A stretch of DNA of 64,000 nucleotides from an uncultured bacterium (GTDB lineage Bacteria > Elusimicrobiota > Elusimicrobia > Elusimicrobiales > Elusimicrobiaceae), in contig CASFTM010000006.1 of assembly GCA_949297775.1 (NCBI GenBank), positions 18,291 through 82,290 on the forward strand, read 5' to 3'. Both the position numbers and the translations under genes were made by a program. Shown piece by piece: positions 51,802 to 59,791 of this stretch (position 1 is the stretch's first letter; each line of letters begins with the position of its first letter). Below the pieces are notes generated by a model. That model saw only the letters and a list, made by a program, of their open reading frames with translations, had not been told where the DNA came from and did not search any database.

Positions 51802-52439
51802 TAGGGGGTGATGTCGTTACCAAACAGCTTGTGGGTGCGTAATTCTTTTAGTTTTTGACGGTCCCGCGTTTGGGATTTCATATAGTCATAGGCCGCCAGC
51901 AAAAAGCCACCCGTGCCGCAGGCAGGGTCCACCACCGTCATTTCCGGCGTGGGGCGCATAACCTGCACCATCGCGCGGATTAACGGGCGCGGGGTAAAGT
52001 ATTGCCCGGCGCCGGCTTTGGTTTCGGTGGCGTTTTTTTCCAAAAGGCCTTCGTAAATGGCACCTTTTACATCCATATCCAGGGCCAGCCAAGTTTCTTT
52101 GTCTATTAGAGAGATTAACTGCTTTAGTTTGGCCGGGTCGGTAATTTCGTTCTTGGCGCGGCGGAAAATGGTGCCGATGATGCCTTGCTCGCGCGAGAGG
52201 GCTTCCAAAATGTGGGAGTAGTGCTTTTCCAGCTCGGCCCCGCTGAGGTTTAACAGGGTGTTCCAGCGGTATGGCTTGGGGACGGAAGACCCCTCGTTAA
52301 GCAGGGTTTCGCGTTCGTGGTCCATTTTTAAAAACAGCAGGTAGGTAAGCTGGCGGACATAGTCCGTATAGCTCAGGCCGGCGTCTTTCATAATGGTGGC
52401 GTAATTCCACACTTTGTTGATTAAGGTGCTTTCGGTCAT
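51801..52439 (-). CDS. hsdM: Type I restriction-modification M subunit, N-terminal half (split gene)
   Basis: The 212-residue frame has the HsdM N-terminal helical domain (MTESTLINKVWNYATIMKDAGLSYTDYVRQLTYLLFLK) and the SAM-binding motif VVDPACGTGGFLLAAYDYM, then stops after LFGNDITP where intact relatives continue. The break follows ACCCCC; a sixth C restores the frame into the C-terminal half. It overlaps the hsdS stop by 4 bases (ATGA), so all hsd genes are one transcript. Either a frameshift, a phase-variable C tract or a genuine two-piece enzyme is possible. Confidence 0.8.
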   Translation of the reverse strand: MTESTLINKVWNYATIMKDAGLSYTDYVRQLTYLLFLKMDHERETLLNEGSSVPKPYRWNTLLNLSGAELEKHYSHILEALSREQGIIGTIFRRAKNEITDPAKLKQLISLIDKETWLALDMDVKGAIYEGLLEKNATETKAGAGQYFTPRPLIRAMVQVMRPTPEMTVVDPACGTGGFLLAAYDYMKSQTRDRQKLKELRTHKLFGNDITP

Positions 52440-53701
52440 TTGGTTTTTCCTTTAGTGGTAAGTTGGGTTAAATCTACGGGTTTATCATTCGGGTCCTGCG
52501 GGACGAGGCGCCCCTCAAACGCCCTTTTTAAAATGCTTTGTTTTAGCTGTTTGGCTTGCTCCAGCGCGGCGGAGATGGCGGCCTGGGCATTGTCCGCACA
52601 GGCAAAGGCCTTTTCTATCTTTTCCACAATGGCTTTTTGTTCTGGTAAGGACGGAACCGGAATTTCTGTGTTTTCAATAATTGTAGTATTAAGATTTGGT
52701 TGTGCCGCCCCCTGATTGATATTTCTTAATTCTTGGGTTTTGCTACACCAAAAATAATAATGATAATCTAATGTTTCCGGCGGCAAATTAAGGAAGGCTG
52801 CAATCCCGTCGTTAAAAGTGGTACTAAAAGAACATATTTTAGGAACTCCCAATGTGGCTCCACTATTTGATAGTAACAAAGTATTAGCAGGAACTTGTCG
52901 TGTTTTTACCAATCCAGCTGGTTTGATAGAATGTTCCGCCGTAGTAATGAATTTACCAGAGGAATGAGTTAAATCTGCCACTTTTAAAAAGGGAATAGGA
53001 CCGTTGTAAAAACGAAGATCCCCAGCCGGTCTCGGCGATCCTCCGCGGACAACTTGGCACAGCATTTTTATTTTTTGTTTAGGGGCACGGGATTTTTTGA
53101 AATATAAGTTCAACACGCTTTGGCGGTATTGGATAAGGGACTGTTGGGTATGTTCCAATTTTTGGATATTTTTATCAATTACGGCAAAAAGCTCCTCAAT
53201 TTTCTTTACAATCCGTTTCTGTTCCGCCAACGGCGGTAAAAAACATTGAAGGGATAACAGTTTATCCCCAGAGATGTTTGGCTGAGCTCCTCCATAAGCT
53301 AACTTTAATATAGTGCTAGATAAAGAAAAAAACAGATAGTTACGAAATTTATCATAACATACATTTTCGTCTAAAATTTTTAGATTTCCTACCCGTTGGT
53401 TTTGAAATGCTTTTATTGAACTATCGTAAATAGCCAACTTGCCAGTGGTAGCACCAGACATTGCTAATAATAAATCTCCTTTTGTAATCACAAAATTTTG
53501 ATATTCTGGCTTATCTTCTACACAAATTGTTTCATCAAATATAACTTGATGTGTTGTGGTAAGATTTGAAATGCGTACAAGCGGAATTCCCTGCTTTTGG
53601 TAGGAACTACTTGCAAAAGCATAGCCATTACGAAGGAAAATAAAATTGCCTAATTGGCATTTAGTCCAATGTGTTGGTGTAGGTGTTTTTAATTTAGGCA
53701 T
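52436..53701 (-). CDS. hsdS: Type I restriction-modification specificity subunit
   Basis: This 421-residue protein has two target-recognition domains. TRD1 spans residues about 10-165, with VRISNLTTTHQVIFDE, GDLLLAMSGATTGKLAIY and FLPPLAEQKRIVKKIEELFAVID as the central helix. TRD2 spans about 205-370, with VRGGSPRPAGD, LKVADLTHSSGKF, VPSLPEQKAIVEKIEKAF and the final helix. This defines a bipartite target. The TRD-coding DNA is more AT-rich than its flanks, as expected for exchanged specificity modules. It overlaps the unknown upstream gene by 13 bases. Confidence 0.95.
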   Translation of the reverse strand: MPKLKTPTPTHWTKCQLGNFIFLRNGYAFASSSYQKQGIPLVRISNLTTTHQVIFDETICVEDKPEYQNFVITKGDLLLAMSGATTGKLAIYDSSIKAFQNQRVGNLKILDENVCYDKFRNYLFFSLSSTILKLAYGGAQPNISGDKLLSLQCFLPPLAEQKRIVKKIEELFAVIDKNIQKLEHTQQSLIQYRQSVLNLYFKKSRAPKQKIKMLCQVVRGGSPRPAGDLRFYNGPIPFLKVADLTHSSGKFITTAEHSIKPAGLVKTRQVPANTLLLSNSGATLGVPKICSFSTTFNDGIAAFLNLPPETLDYHYYFWCSKTQELRNINQGAAQPNLNTTIIENTEIPVPSLPEQKAIVEKIEKAFACADNAQAAISAALEQAKQLKQSILKRAFEGRLVPQDPNDKPVDLTQLTTKGKTK

Positions 53702-54546
53702 TCTCTACGTATTATCTCCGCTAGAATCCGGCTTGGAATCATAGATAATTGCTCAGGATAAGAGTTCTTTAATTTTTGGATTGTTTCCATCAGCCCTAAG
53801 TTTTGAAGATCTTTCTTGAAAGACTCATTCGTGTTTAATCTTTGAATTAAATGTCTGATTTCTTGTTGTTGTGATAAAGGAAGAAAACGATAAGGCATTA
53901 TATCGTTTCTGTTTCTTCTAATTGCCGATATGTTTTCTTGCATCTCTGCAATATCTCTATGCAACATATGAAAGTTTGTAAATATATCTTCTGCAAATTT
54001 TTCTAATTGATTTTTGTTAGAAATATTATCATCAAATTTAAATGTCTGAATGTCTCCTATTTCTTTTAATGGAGAGAAAAGGCCTTTTTGGTATGCTTCA
54101 AAAGTAGAGGAGGCTTTTTGAAGTAATTGCTCTTGAAATTTTTGAACTTTATAATAGTTTAAATCTCGGGAATATGGTATATACTCAATATGTGCCATAT
54201 CAAAAGGAGGTTTGCAGCAATCATCGGAAATAATAATTACAGGTTTATCAAAAGCAATACGTATGCCTAATTCAAACATTACATTAGGATTACGTTGGCT
54301 AATATCACAAATTATAAGATCACTAGTATATAAATTTCTAATAATTCGTACAGGAAGAGCACCGGCTTCATCGGCTTCACTGACCATTTTAACAGCAAAG
54401 TTGGGTGATAAGGCTTCTTCAATAATTTGCTGGACCTCTTCCCAGTGCTCTCGTGCATAGTAAATGTTATCTGGAATAGCTGAAATTGGACGGATTATGC
54501 CACAAGAAGGTTTTTCTTCCTCTTTCTTTTCTGTCTTTTTAGTCAT
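53689..54546 (-). CDS. Nucleoside-deoxyribosyltransferase-like/TIR-like protein inside the hsd operon
   Basis: This 285-residue protein has a Lys/Glu-rich N-terminus and an alpha/beta domain with SDLIICDISQRNPNVMFELG (about 75-94), then IRIAFDKPVIIISDD. An Asp-ending strand followed by NPNVxFELG and a KPVIII strand is typical of the nucleoside 2-deoxyribosyltransferase-like fold. Glu92 is the likely catalytic residue of this NAD- or nucleotide-cleaving fold. The second half (about 150-285) is helical, with a possible coiled coil (EKFAEDIFTNFHMLHRDIAEMQENISAIRR). It starts 9 bases after hsdR and overlaps hsdS, so it is a true operon member. It is not a standard type I subunit. Confidence 0.7.
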   Translation of the reverse strand: MTKKTEKKEEEKPSCGIIRPISAIPDNIYYAREHWEEVQQIIEEALSPNFAVKMVSEADEAGALPVRIIRNLYTSDLIICDISQRNPNVMFELGIRIAFDKPVIIISDDCCKPPFDMAHIEYIPYSRDLNYYKVQKFQEQLLQKASSTFEAYQKGLFSPLKEIGDIQTFKFDDNISNKNQLEKFAEDIFTNFHMLHRDIAEMQENISAIRRNRNDIMPYRFLPLSQQQEIRHLIQRLNTNESFKKDLQNLGLMETIQKLKNSYPEQLSMIPSRILAEIIRRECLN

Positions 54547-54555
54547 ATTATCCTC

Positions 54556-57282
54556 CTAAATTATTTCTTCACCCAAAAGGGTGGTGTTTAAGTCCGCAAG
54601 CAACATGGGCAGCGGCAGCACGGGGGCAAATACTTGGCGGGCTTTTAGCAGGCCGCCTTTGTCGCTCAAGGTTTCCTGTATGTCCCGTTCGGTAATGGAC
54701 GAGTTATACACAATAAAATTTTTAATCTCTCCCAGCCAATCCAGCTGTTGGGTGGTAAAGGCTACGCCGCGCTGCTTCATACGGCCTAGCCACAGGTTAT
54801 AGCGCTGGGTGGCCACTTTATCAAAGGGTTCCAGCTTGCTGTCCTGCTCCATGGCAAAGCGGACCAGTTGTATTAGATTTGTAAGCATTTTCTCCGGCCT
54901 TTTGGTGTTTATCACTTTGGTGGGCTCCAGACGCATAAATGCGCCCCACAATACCGGTATATCCAGGGTGGGGGTGTTGTTTTTTAAGGCGTCGGCCAGT
55001 TCTTTAATGCCGTCATACGTTAAGTGTTGCTTGCCGTAGGAGCGGTGGTAAATGATAGAAAGGGCGGTCAGCTCGTCTTTGTGTTTTTCAATAAATTCTT
55101 TTAAATTAGCAATAATTTCCTTTTCCCTATCCGTAGTGGGGGCAAAATGGGTCAAGGTGTCCGGGGAGATGTCATCCACGTACATATAGGCGCGGCGGGC
55201 ATTATCCAGCAATAAGCCCCGCAGGCTGGGGTTAGTAAGCGGGCGGATGGCATTATCCTTTATTTGTTCCACCTCGGCCGCGGTTTTGCCGGATAGTTTG
55301 TCGGGGTCTATGACGTCCAACAGCCCGTTGGCAAGCGCCTTTAGTGTAGTATGGCAGGTTTGTTGCAACTGGGCTTGAGAATCTTCATCCATAGATTTTT
55401 CCAACGCGGAAATACGGGCCGCCAGAGAGCTTAAGGTATCGTAATCGCTCTTGCCCAGGGCGGCTTCTTCCAGCAGTTTTTTAAAGGGAACGGATTTTTT
55501 GCGCTCCAAGGGCGGCGGAACGGATTTTTTACTTTCCGTAACGCCCACGGCGTCTATCAAAATAAATTTGGATTTACAAACTGCATTAGGGGTAACGGCG
55601 CGCAGGTCCGCCAGCGGAATGGTGCGGCAACCGCGGCCTTTCATTTGCTCGTAGTACAGCTCGGAATGGACATCGCGCATAAAAATAAGCACTTCCAGCG
55701 GTTTTACATCGGTGCCGGTGGCTATCATGTCCACCGTTACCGCTATGCGAAAGGCGGGTGAATTGCGAAACTCGCTAATCAGCTCTTCCGGTTTTACCCC
55801 GGAGACATTGTAAGTAATTTTTTTGCAAAAATCGTTCCCTTGCCCAAACACCTCGCGCGCGATACGCACGATGTTTTCGGCGTGGTTGTCGTCCTTGGCA
55901 AAGATAAGCGTTTTGGGCAGCCAGGATGGGTCCTGAGCGCGCTCCGGAAATAAAGACACAAACACTTGCTGTTTGTAGGTTTCCAGCACGGTGCGGATTT
56001 GGTTGACGGAAGTGACGGCGCGGTCCAATTGTTCGGGCGAGTAGGTTAAATCCTCGTCCAATGTCTCATACATTTTGCGGCGGGTTTGGCGGTCTATTTT
56101 GGGAATGGTATAGCCGGCCTCCACCTTGCCGCCTTTTTCGGAAATTTCGGTTTTGATGCGGTAAATGTCGTACCCTACGTTTACATTGTCGGCCACGGAG
56201 CGTTCGTAAGGGTATTCCGCCACCAAATTTTGGTTAAAATAGCCTAATGTTTGTTTGGACGGCGTGGCCGTAAGACCAATTAAAAACGCGTCAAAATATT
56301 CCAGCACCTGGCGCCATAAACCGTAGATGCTGCGGTGGCATTCATCGGTAATAATTACATCAAAAAATTCAGGCGGAATGGCCGGGTTGTAGGTTACTTG
56401 CACTTGCTCCAAAGCGGGGATTTCATAAGCGGAGGTTTCTTCGTTACTTTCGCTAAAGTCTGCTTCCCCTTTTAACATAGAATACAGCCGCTGAATGGTG
56501 GTGATGACTACTTCCGTATCCGGATTAATCACATTGGATTGCAAGTGCTGCACTACATGTAAATTGGTAAAAAGGCGGTTATCGTCCGCCGGGCGGAAGG
56601 CTTGAAATTCTTTTAAGGTTTGGCGGCCCAGGTTGTTGCGGTCCACCAGAAACAGCACGCGTTTGGCCTTGGCATATTTTAATAGACGATAGGTAAAATT
56701 ACAGGCCGTATAGGTTTTGCCCGCCCCCGTGGCCAACTGAATAAGTGCCCGTGGGCGGCCTTGCGCAAGGGATTGTTCCAAGTGGGTGATAGCGTTAAAT
56801 TGACAGTCGCGCAGGGAGCCTTTTTCTAGTTTAGGGAAATGCTGCAAGCGTTCCCGCAGGGAAGAACCTCTTTCCAAAGAGGCCTTGAGTGTTTGCGGCT
56901 GATGAAAGCTAAATACCGGGCGCGCGGCCGGGTGCGGGTCTCGCCCATCTGTAAAAAAAGTTTCGCTGCCGTTACTTTCGTAAATAAACGGTAATGGAAG
57001 GGCCCAATGTTTTACATAATCCGGCAAGGCACAGCTATAGCCCTTGGATTGGTTTTCAATACCGCTAAGCGAAGTATGGGCTTTTTTGGCTTCCACCACA
57101 CCGGCGGCTTTGCCGTCAATAAATAGCAGGTAGTCGGCCTCGGTATTGTCTGCCATCAAAAATTCCCGGCAGGCAACACCAAGCCCCGCAAAACGGTCAA
57201 AGTTTTGGCGGTCTTGTATAATCCAGCCAGCGGATGCTAATTTCTCGTCAATTAGCTGACGGGCTTGCTCTTCCGGTGTCAT
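54556..57282 (-). CDS. hsdR: Type I restriction enzyme R subunit
   Basis: This 908-residue motor subunit has an N-terminal nuclease domain (EADYLLFIDGKAAGVVEAKK, Asp about 50 and ExK about 64-66), the SF2 helicase with Walker A ATGAGKT (about 183), DECHRS (about 312) and GLTATPSK, motif VI QMKGRGCRT, and a C-terminal helical region. It resembles the EcoEI-type R subunit. It is the first gene of the order R, extra gene, S, M. A minus-strand TATAAT (57291-57296) lies 8 bases before the ATG, so the leader is almost absent. Confidence 0.95.
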   Translation of the reverse strand: MTPEEQARQLIDEKLASAGWIIQDRQNFDRFAGLGVACREFLMADNTEADYLLFIDGKAAGVVEAKKAHTSLSGIENQSKGYSCALPDYVKHWALPLPFIYESNGSETFFTDGRDPHPAARPVFSFHQPQTLKASLERGSSLRERLQHFPKLEKGSLRDCQFNAITHLEQSLAQGRPRALIQLATGAGKTYTACNFTYRLLKYAKAKRVLFLVDRNNLGRQTLKEFQAFRPADDNRLFTNLHVVQHLQSNVINPDTEVVITTIQRLYSMLKGEADFSESNEETSAYEIPALEQVQVTYNPAIPPEFFDVIITDECHRSIYGLWRQVLEYFDAFLIGLTATPSKQTLGYFNQNLVAEYPYERSVADNVNVGYDIYRIKTEISEKGGKVEAGYTIPKIDRQTRRKMYETLDEDLTYSPEQLDRAVTSVNQIRTVLETYKQQVFVSLFPERAQDPSWLPKTLIFAKDDNHAENIVRIAREVFGQGNDFCKKITYNVSGVKPEELISEFRNSPAFRIAVTVDMIATGTDVKPLEVLIFMRDVHSELYYEQMKGRGCRTIPLADLRAVTPNAVCKSKFILIDAVGVTESKKSVPPPLERKKSVPFKKLLEEAALGKSDYDTLSSLAARISALEKSMDEDSQAQLQQTCHTTLKALANGLLDVIDPDKLSGKTAAEVEQIKDNAIRPLTNPSLRGLLLDNARRAYMYVDDISPDTLTHFAPTTDREKEIIANLKEFIEKHKDELTALSIIYHRSYGKQHLTYDGIKELADALKNNTPTLDIPVLWGAFMRLEPTKVINTKRPEKMLTNLIQLVRFAMEQDSKLEPFDKVATQRYNLWLGRMKQRGVAFTTQQLDWLGEIKNFIVYNSSITERDIQETLSDKGGLLKARQVFAPVLPLPMLLADLNTTLLGEEII

Positions 57283-57350
57283 TAATTTGTATTATAGCAA
57301 TTTGGCCTGCAAAATATAGGGAAAGCCCCTATTCCCCAAGCGTTTATTGA

Positions 57351-57378
57351 TTTACAAAAATAGTAAAAATGATACAAT
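57351..57378 (+). promoter_or_regulatory. Leaderless promoter of the GIY-YIG gene
   Basis: TTTACA (57351-57356), 16-bp spacer, TACAAT (57373-57378). The ATG at 57384 is 6 bases beyond the -10 box. It is back to back with the hsdR promoter in a 101-bp intergenic region. Confidence 0.6.
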
Positions 57379-57383
57379 AAGCC

Positions 57384-58004
57384 ATGGCCATTATAACTAA
57401 AAAACTGCAAAATATCGGTATTTCGGCGTTGGAAAACTATTCTTTCCTGCTCACGGAACTGATTGCCGAACAGCCTGGCATTTATGCCTTATACAAGGGC
57501 GATGATTTGTATTACATCGGCAAAGCGGTGGATTTAAAACGCCGCCTGAGCCAGCACTTAAAAGATCGTCACCACAAAAAATGGGATAAATTTTCGTTAT
57601 TTATTGTGAATAATGAAAAACATATTGGCGATTTGGAGTCTTTGTTAGTTACCATTTGTGAGCCGAAAGGAAACCGCCAACACCCGCGCGGAAAGGCAGT
57701 AAATTTGGAAAGCGATTTTAAGAAACGTATTGATACCTATCGCCAGGAACAGGACGCTTTGTTATTTGGCCGTAAACAGGGTGCTCCTGCCCGCAAAACC
57801 ATTTCCTTACAGACCGTTTATAAAGGGAAAAAATATACGGCTAAGTTATTACCTAACGGGAATATCGTTTTTAACAAGAAAACTTTTTCTTCTCCGTCGG
57901 CTGCTGGCCGATTTATTACAGGGAAAATATCCAATAATGGCCTGCAGTTTTGGAAAGGAAAAGACAAAAAGGGCAAGTTACTCCCTTTAAAAAAGCTACT
58001 TTAA
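57384..58004 (+). CDS. GIY-YIG nuclease with RAMA/DUF4357-like C-terminal domain
   Basis: This 206-residue protein has the GIY-YIG core: GIYALYKGDDLYYIGKAVDLKRRLSQHLKD (about 32-61), then the catalytic Glu in HIGDLESLLVTICEPKGNRQ. The C-terminal 75 residues (TVYKGKKYTAKLLPNGNIVFNKKTFSSPSAAGRFITGKISNNGLQFW) match the RAMA/DUF4357-like fold that accompanies restriction enzymes and methylases. The gene is divergent from hsdR, suggesting a link to restriction or to the mobile element. It ends at its own terminator. Confidence 0.82.
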   Translation: MAIITKKLQNIGISALENYSFLLTELIAEQPGIYALYKGDDLYYIGKAVDLKRRLSQHLKDRHHKKWDKFSLFIVNNEKHIGDLESLLVTICEPKGNRQHPRGKAVNLESDFKKRIDTYRQEQDALLFGRKQGAPARKTISLQTVYKGKKYTAKLLPNGNIVFNKKTFSSPSAAGRFITGKISNNGLQFWKGKDKKGKLLPLKKLL

Positions 58005-58006
58005 TT

Positions 58007-58030
58007 AAACCCCGCTTCGGCGGGGTTTTT
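58007..58030 (+). terminator. Terminator of the GIY-YIG gene
   Basis: AACCCCGC / GCGGGGTT with TTCG loop and TTTTT. Confidence 0.9.
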
Positions 58031-58044
58031 ACTTGACTTATCAG

Positions 58045-58085
58045 CCTATAGTAAGCGGTAATGAGTACACAAGCCGTACTATAGG
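58045..58085. repeat. Inverted repeat before the DUF2924 cassette
   Basis: Left arm CCTATAGTAAGCGG (58045-58058) and right arm GCCGTACTATAGG (58073-58085) are nearly complementary. The right end includes the RBS AGGAG of the gene at 58094. The segment TAGTAAGCGGTAATG (58049-58063) recurs exactly at 59754-59768 ahead of the recombinase. It may be an operator or recombinase site. Confidence 0.55.
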
Positions 58086-58093
58086 AGATAAGT

Positions 58094-58396
58094 ATGAAAA
58101 AACAAATCAAAAAAACGCGCAAAACAACCCCTAAAAATGTAAGGGATATTTCAACGGAAAGCATGCCGCTTGATATAGAAGTGAAAAATTCCATCTCTAC
58201 CCCCAAACGGGACCCGCGTATCCCTCCCGTTGGAACGGTGCTTACTAAAACCTACCACGGACAAACCCTGGAAGTAAAAGTGCTTGAGAACAGCTTTGAG
58301 TATCAAGGCAAAGTGTATAAAAGCATATCGCGCGTAGCGATGGAAATTGTCCACCACCCTATCAGCGGATATGTATTCTTTGGGTTAGACAAATGA
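58094..58396 (+). CDS. DUF2924-domain small protein
   Basis: This 100-residue protein has a Lys-rich N-terminus and the DUF2924 motif DPRIPPVGTVLTKTYHGQTLEVKVLENSFEYQGKVYKSISRVAMEI, ending SGYVFFGLDK. The family is regularly encoded next to phage-type serine recombinases; its role is unknown. A good RBS (AGGAG) precedes the ATG. It overlaps the following DUF5681 gene by 4 bases. Confidence 0.8.
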   Translation: MKKQIKKTRKTTPKNVRDISTESMPLDIEVKNSISTPKRDPRIPPVGTVLTKTYHGQTLEVKVLENSFEYQGKVYKSISRVAMEIVHHPISGYVFFGLDK

Positions 58397-58599
58397 CGCC
58401 CTATAGAATACCCCCGCTGACGGGAAGATTCGTAAAGGGCCGCTCGGGCAATCCTCTGGGGCGGCCCAAAAAGAAGCAAAATACCCAGTTGCTGGAGACG
58501 GCTATCTTGTTCTTTGACACCTTGGCCAAGGCTTATTATCAAAAGGGAAAGGCGGCTCGGAAGATAGAAAAAGTGAGGGACGTGTTAAATGAGAAATAA
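58393..58599 (+). CDS. Short DUF5681-like protein
   Basis: This 68-residue protein contains TGRFVKGRSGNPLGRPKKKQ, nearly the same signature as the DUF5681 gene at 49197 (GRFxKGxSGNPxGRPKK), followed by a single helical segment. It overlaps both neighbouring DUF2924 genes. It may be a second DNA-binding adaptor within the mobile element. Confidence 0.75.
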   Translation: MTPYRIPPLTGRFVKGRSGNPLGRPKKKQNTQLLETAILFFDTLAKAYYQKGKAARKIEKVRDVLNEK

Positions 58600-59029
58600 A
58601 TGTTATTTGCCCAAAAGCTTGGAAGAAATAAAGGGATTAAGTAATGAAAAACTCCAGTTCTATTGGGATATATTTTATGCTTATCCCCTGCGCGGGCGCA
58701 AAGGGAAATACCGCCCATTGTGGTATGCTATCCAGTGTGAGTTATCCGGCAACAAACTGGCGGATAAATACATTACCCGCTTGAACCGCTATGCAGCTAA
58801 TCCGGAAAAATACATTCAGCGTGCCAACAAGAAAAAATACAGCTTGGCAATAGGTACGGTGATTAGCAAAACCTACAAAGGCAAGATATATCACGTTACC
58901 GTAAAAGGAGAGGGCGCCTACGAGTGGGAAGGCGAGGTATATGATAACTTATCCGCCATTGCCGGGAAAATAACGCGGGGCCACATCAGCGGCCCCAAGT
59001 TTTTTGGACTGTCTAATTCTCGGCTCTGA
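58589..59029 (+). CDS. DUF2924-domain protein
   Basis: This 146-residue protein has an N-terminal helical part (LSNEKLQFYWDIFYAYPLRGRKGKYRPLWYAIQCELSGNKL) and a C-terminal DUF2924 domain (LAIGTVISKTYKGKIYHVTVKGEGAYEWEGEVYDNLSAIAGKIT...GPKFFGL) similar to the small gene at 58094. It is the full-length member, and the 58094 gene looks like a shortened paralogue. Its stop overlaps the convergent membrane-protein gene by 17 bases. Confidence 0.82.
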   Translation: MRNKCYLPKSLEEIKGLSNEKLQFYWDIFYAYPLRGRKGKYRPLWYAIQCELSGNKLADKYITRLNRYAANPEKYIQRANKKKYSLAIGTVISKTYKGKIYHVTVKGEGAYEWEGEVYDNLSAIAGKITRGHISGPKFFGLSNSRL

Positions 59030-59735
59030 GTAAAGGCAATAAGATTCCTTCCATATCTGATATAATTTTTTTCATGAAGTTATCATGTGTAGATAAATCC
59101 CAGATCTGCATACTGTAACCATCTGTTTTATGATCACGAGAACTTTGTCCCATTAGAAGCATTTGAATATTTACATATATTTTTTGGTGAATATTTTTTC
59201 TTACTTGATCAAATAAACAAATCAACGGTTCCCCAAAATAAATTTTAGCCTGTATCTTTAGAGTCATAAAATTGTTTATTGTATTTAATTCTTTCTCAAA
59301 ACGATAGAGAAATACGACTCCTTCTTCTATTGGTTTTTGTGTGTCAGAAGAAACATCTTTTCTTTTTTTTATCACTTCTTGTGCTTTTTGTATTTCTTCC
59401 TGTGAAGTGAATGGATTGCTAATTCTTAAGATGGCCTGTTCTACCTCATAACAAGCGGTCATAATTTCTTCAGCCAACTTAATTTTTTTATCATGAAGTC
59501 TTTCTTTGCTTTGTTTGCTAATATCTTCTTGTATAGCTTTTTGTTTATTCCCCCAAGAGGTAACACTGTTAATACTTAAAATGACTCCTAAGAATGCTGC
59601 TATTGAAGCTAAAATTCCGGAATAACTATCTAATTTGATTCGGTATTTGGCATATAAGATAATTTCTAAGATTACCAATAAAATTATCAGCATTATTATT
59701 CCTAATGACTGACGGTTTTCTTTTACAAATTTCAT
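59013..59735 (-). CDS. Membrane protein of unknown function, probable cargo
   Basis: The start at 59735 (MKFVKENRQSLGI) has an AGAGA-type RBS. The 240-residue product has two N-terminal TM helices (IIMLIILLVILEIILYA; GILASIAAFLGVILSINSV) and a long cytoplasmic helical part (KQKAIQEDISKQSKERLHDKKIKLAEEIMTACYEVEQAIL...). It is clearly more AT-rich than the surrounding cassette and lies in opposite orientation between DUF2924 and the recombinase. I recognise no family; the layout (two TMs plus helical effector) is seen among phage-defence membrane proteins, but no motif proves this. Confidence 0.6.
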   Translation of the reverse strand: MKFVKENRQSLGIIMLIILLVILEIILYAKYRIKLDSYSGILASIAAFLGVILSINSVTSWGNKQKAIQEDISKQSKERLHDKKIKLAEEIMTACYEVEQAILRISNPFTSQEEIQKAQEVIKKRKDVSSDTQKPIEEGVVFLYRFEKELNTINNFMTLKIQAKIYFGEPLICLFDQVRKNIHQKIYVNIQMLLMGQSSRDHKTDGYSMQIWDLSTHDNFMKKIISDMEGILLPLLRAEN

Positions 59736-59753
59736 ATTTGACTTCTCTCCCGT

Positions 59754-59768
59754 TAGTAAGCGGTAATG
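59754..59768 (+). repeat. Second copy of the TAGTAAGCGGTAATG motif
   Basis: An exact 15-bp copy of 58049-58063, again followed by NGTA and by TATAGGAG (the RBS region). Both copies lie ahead of genes of the recombinase cassette, so this looks like a shared operator or promoter part. Confidence 0.6.
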
Positions 59769-59791
59769 TGTATAGGAGAATTGTACCAAAT

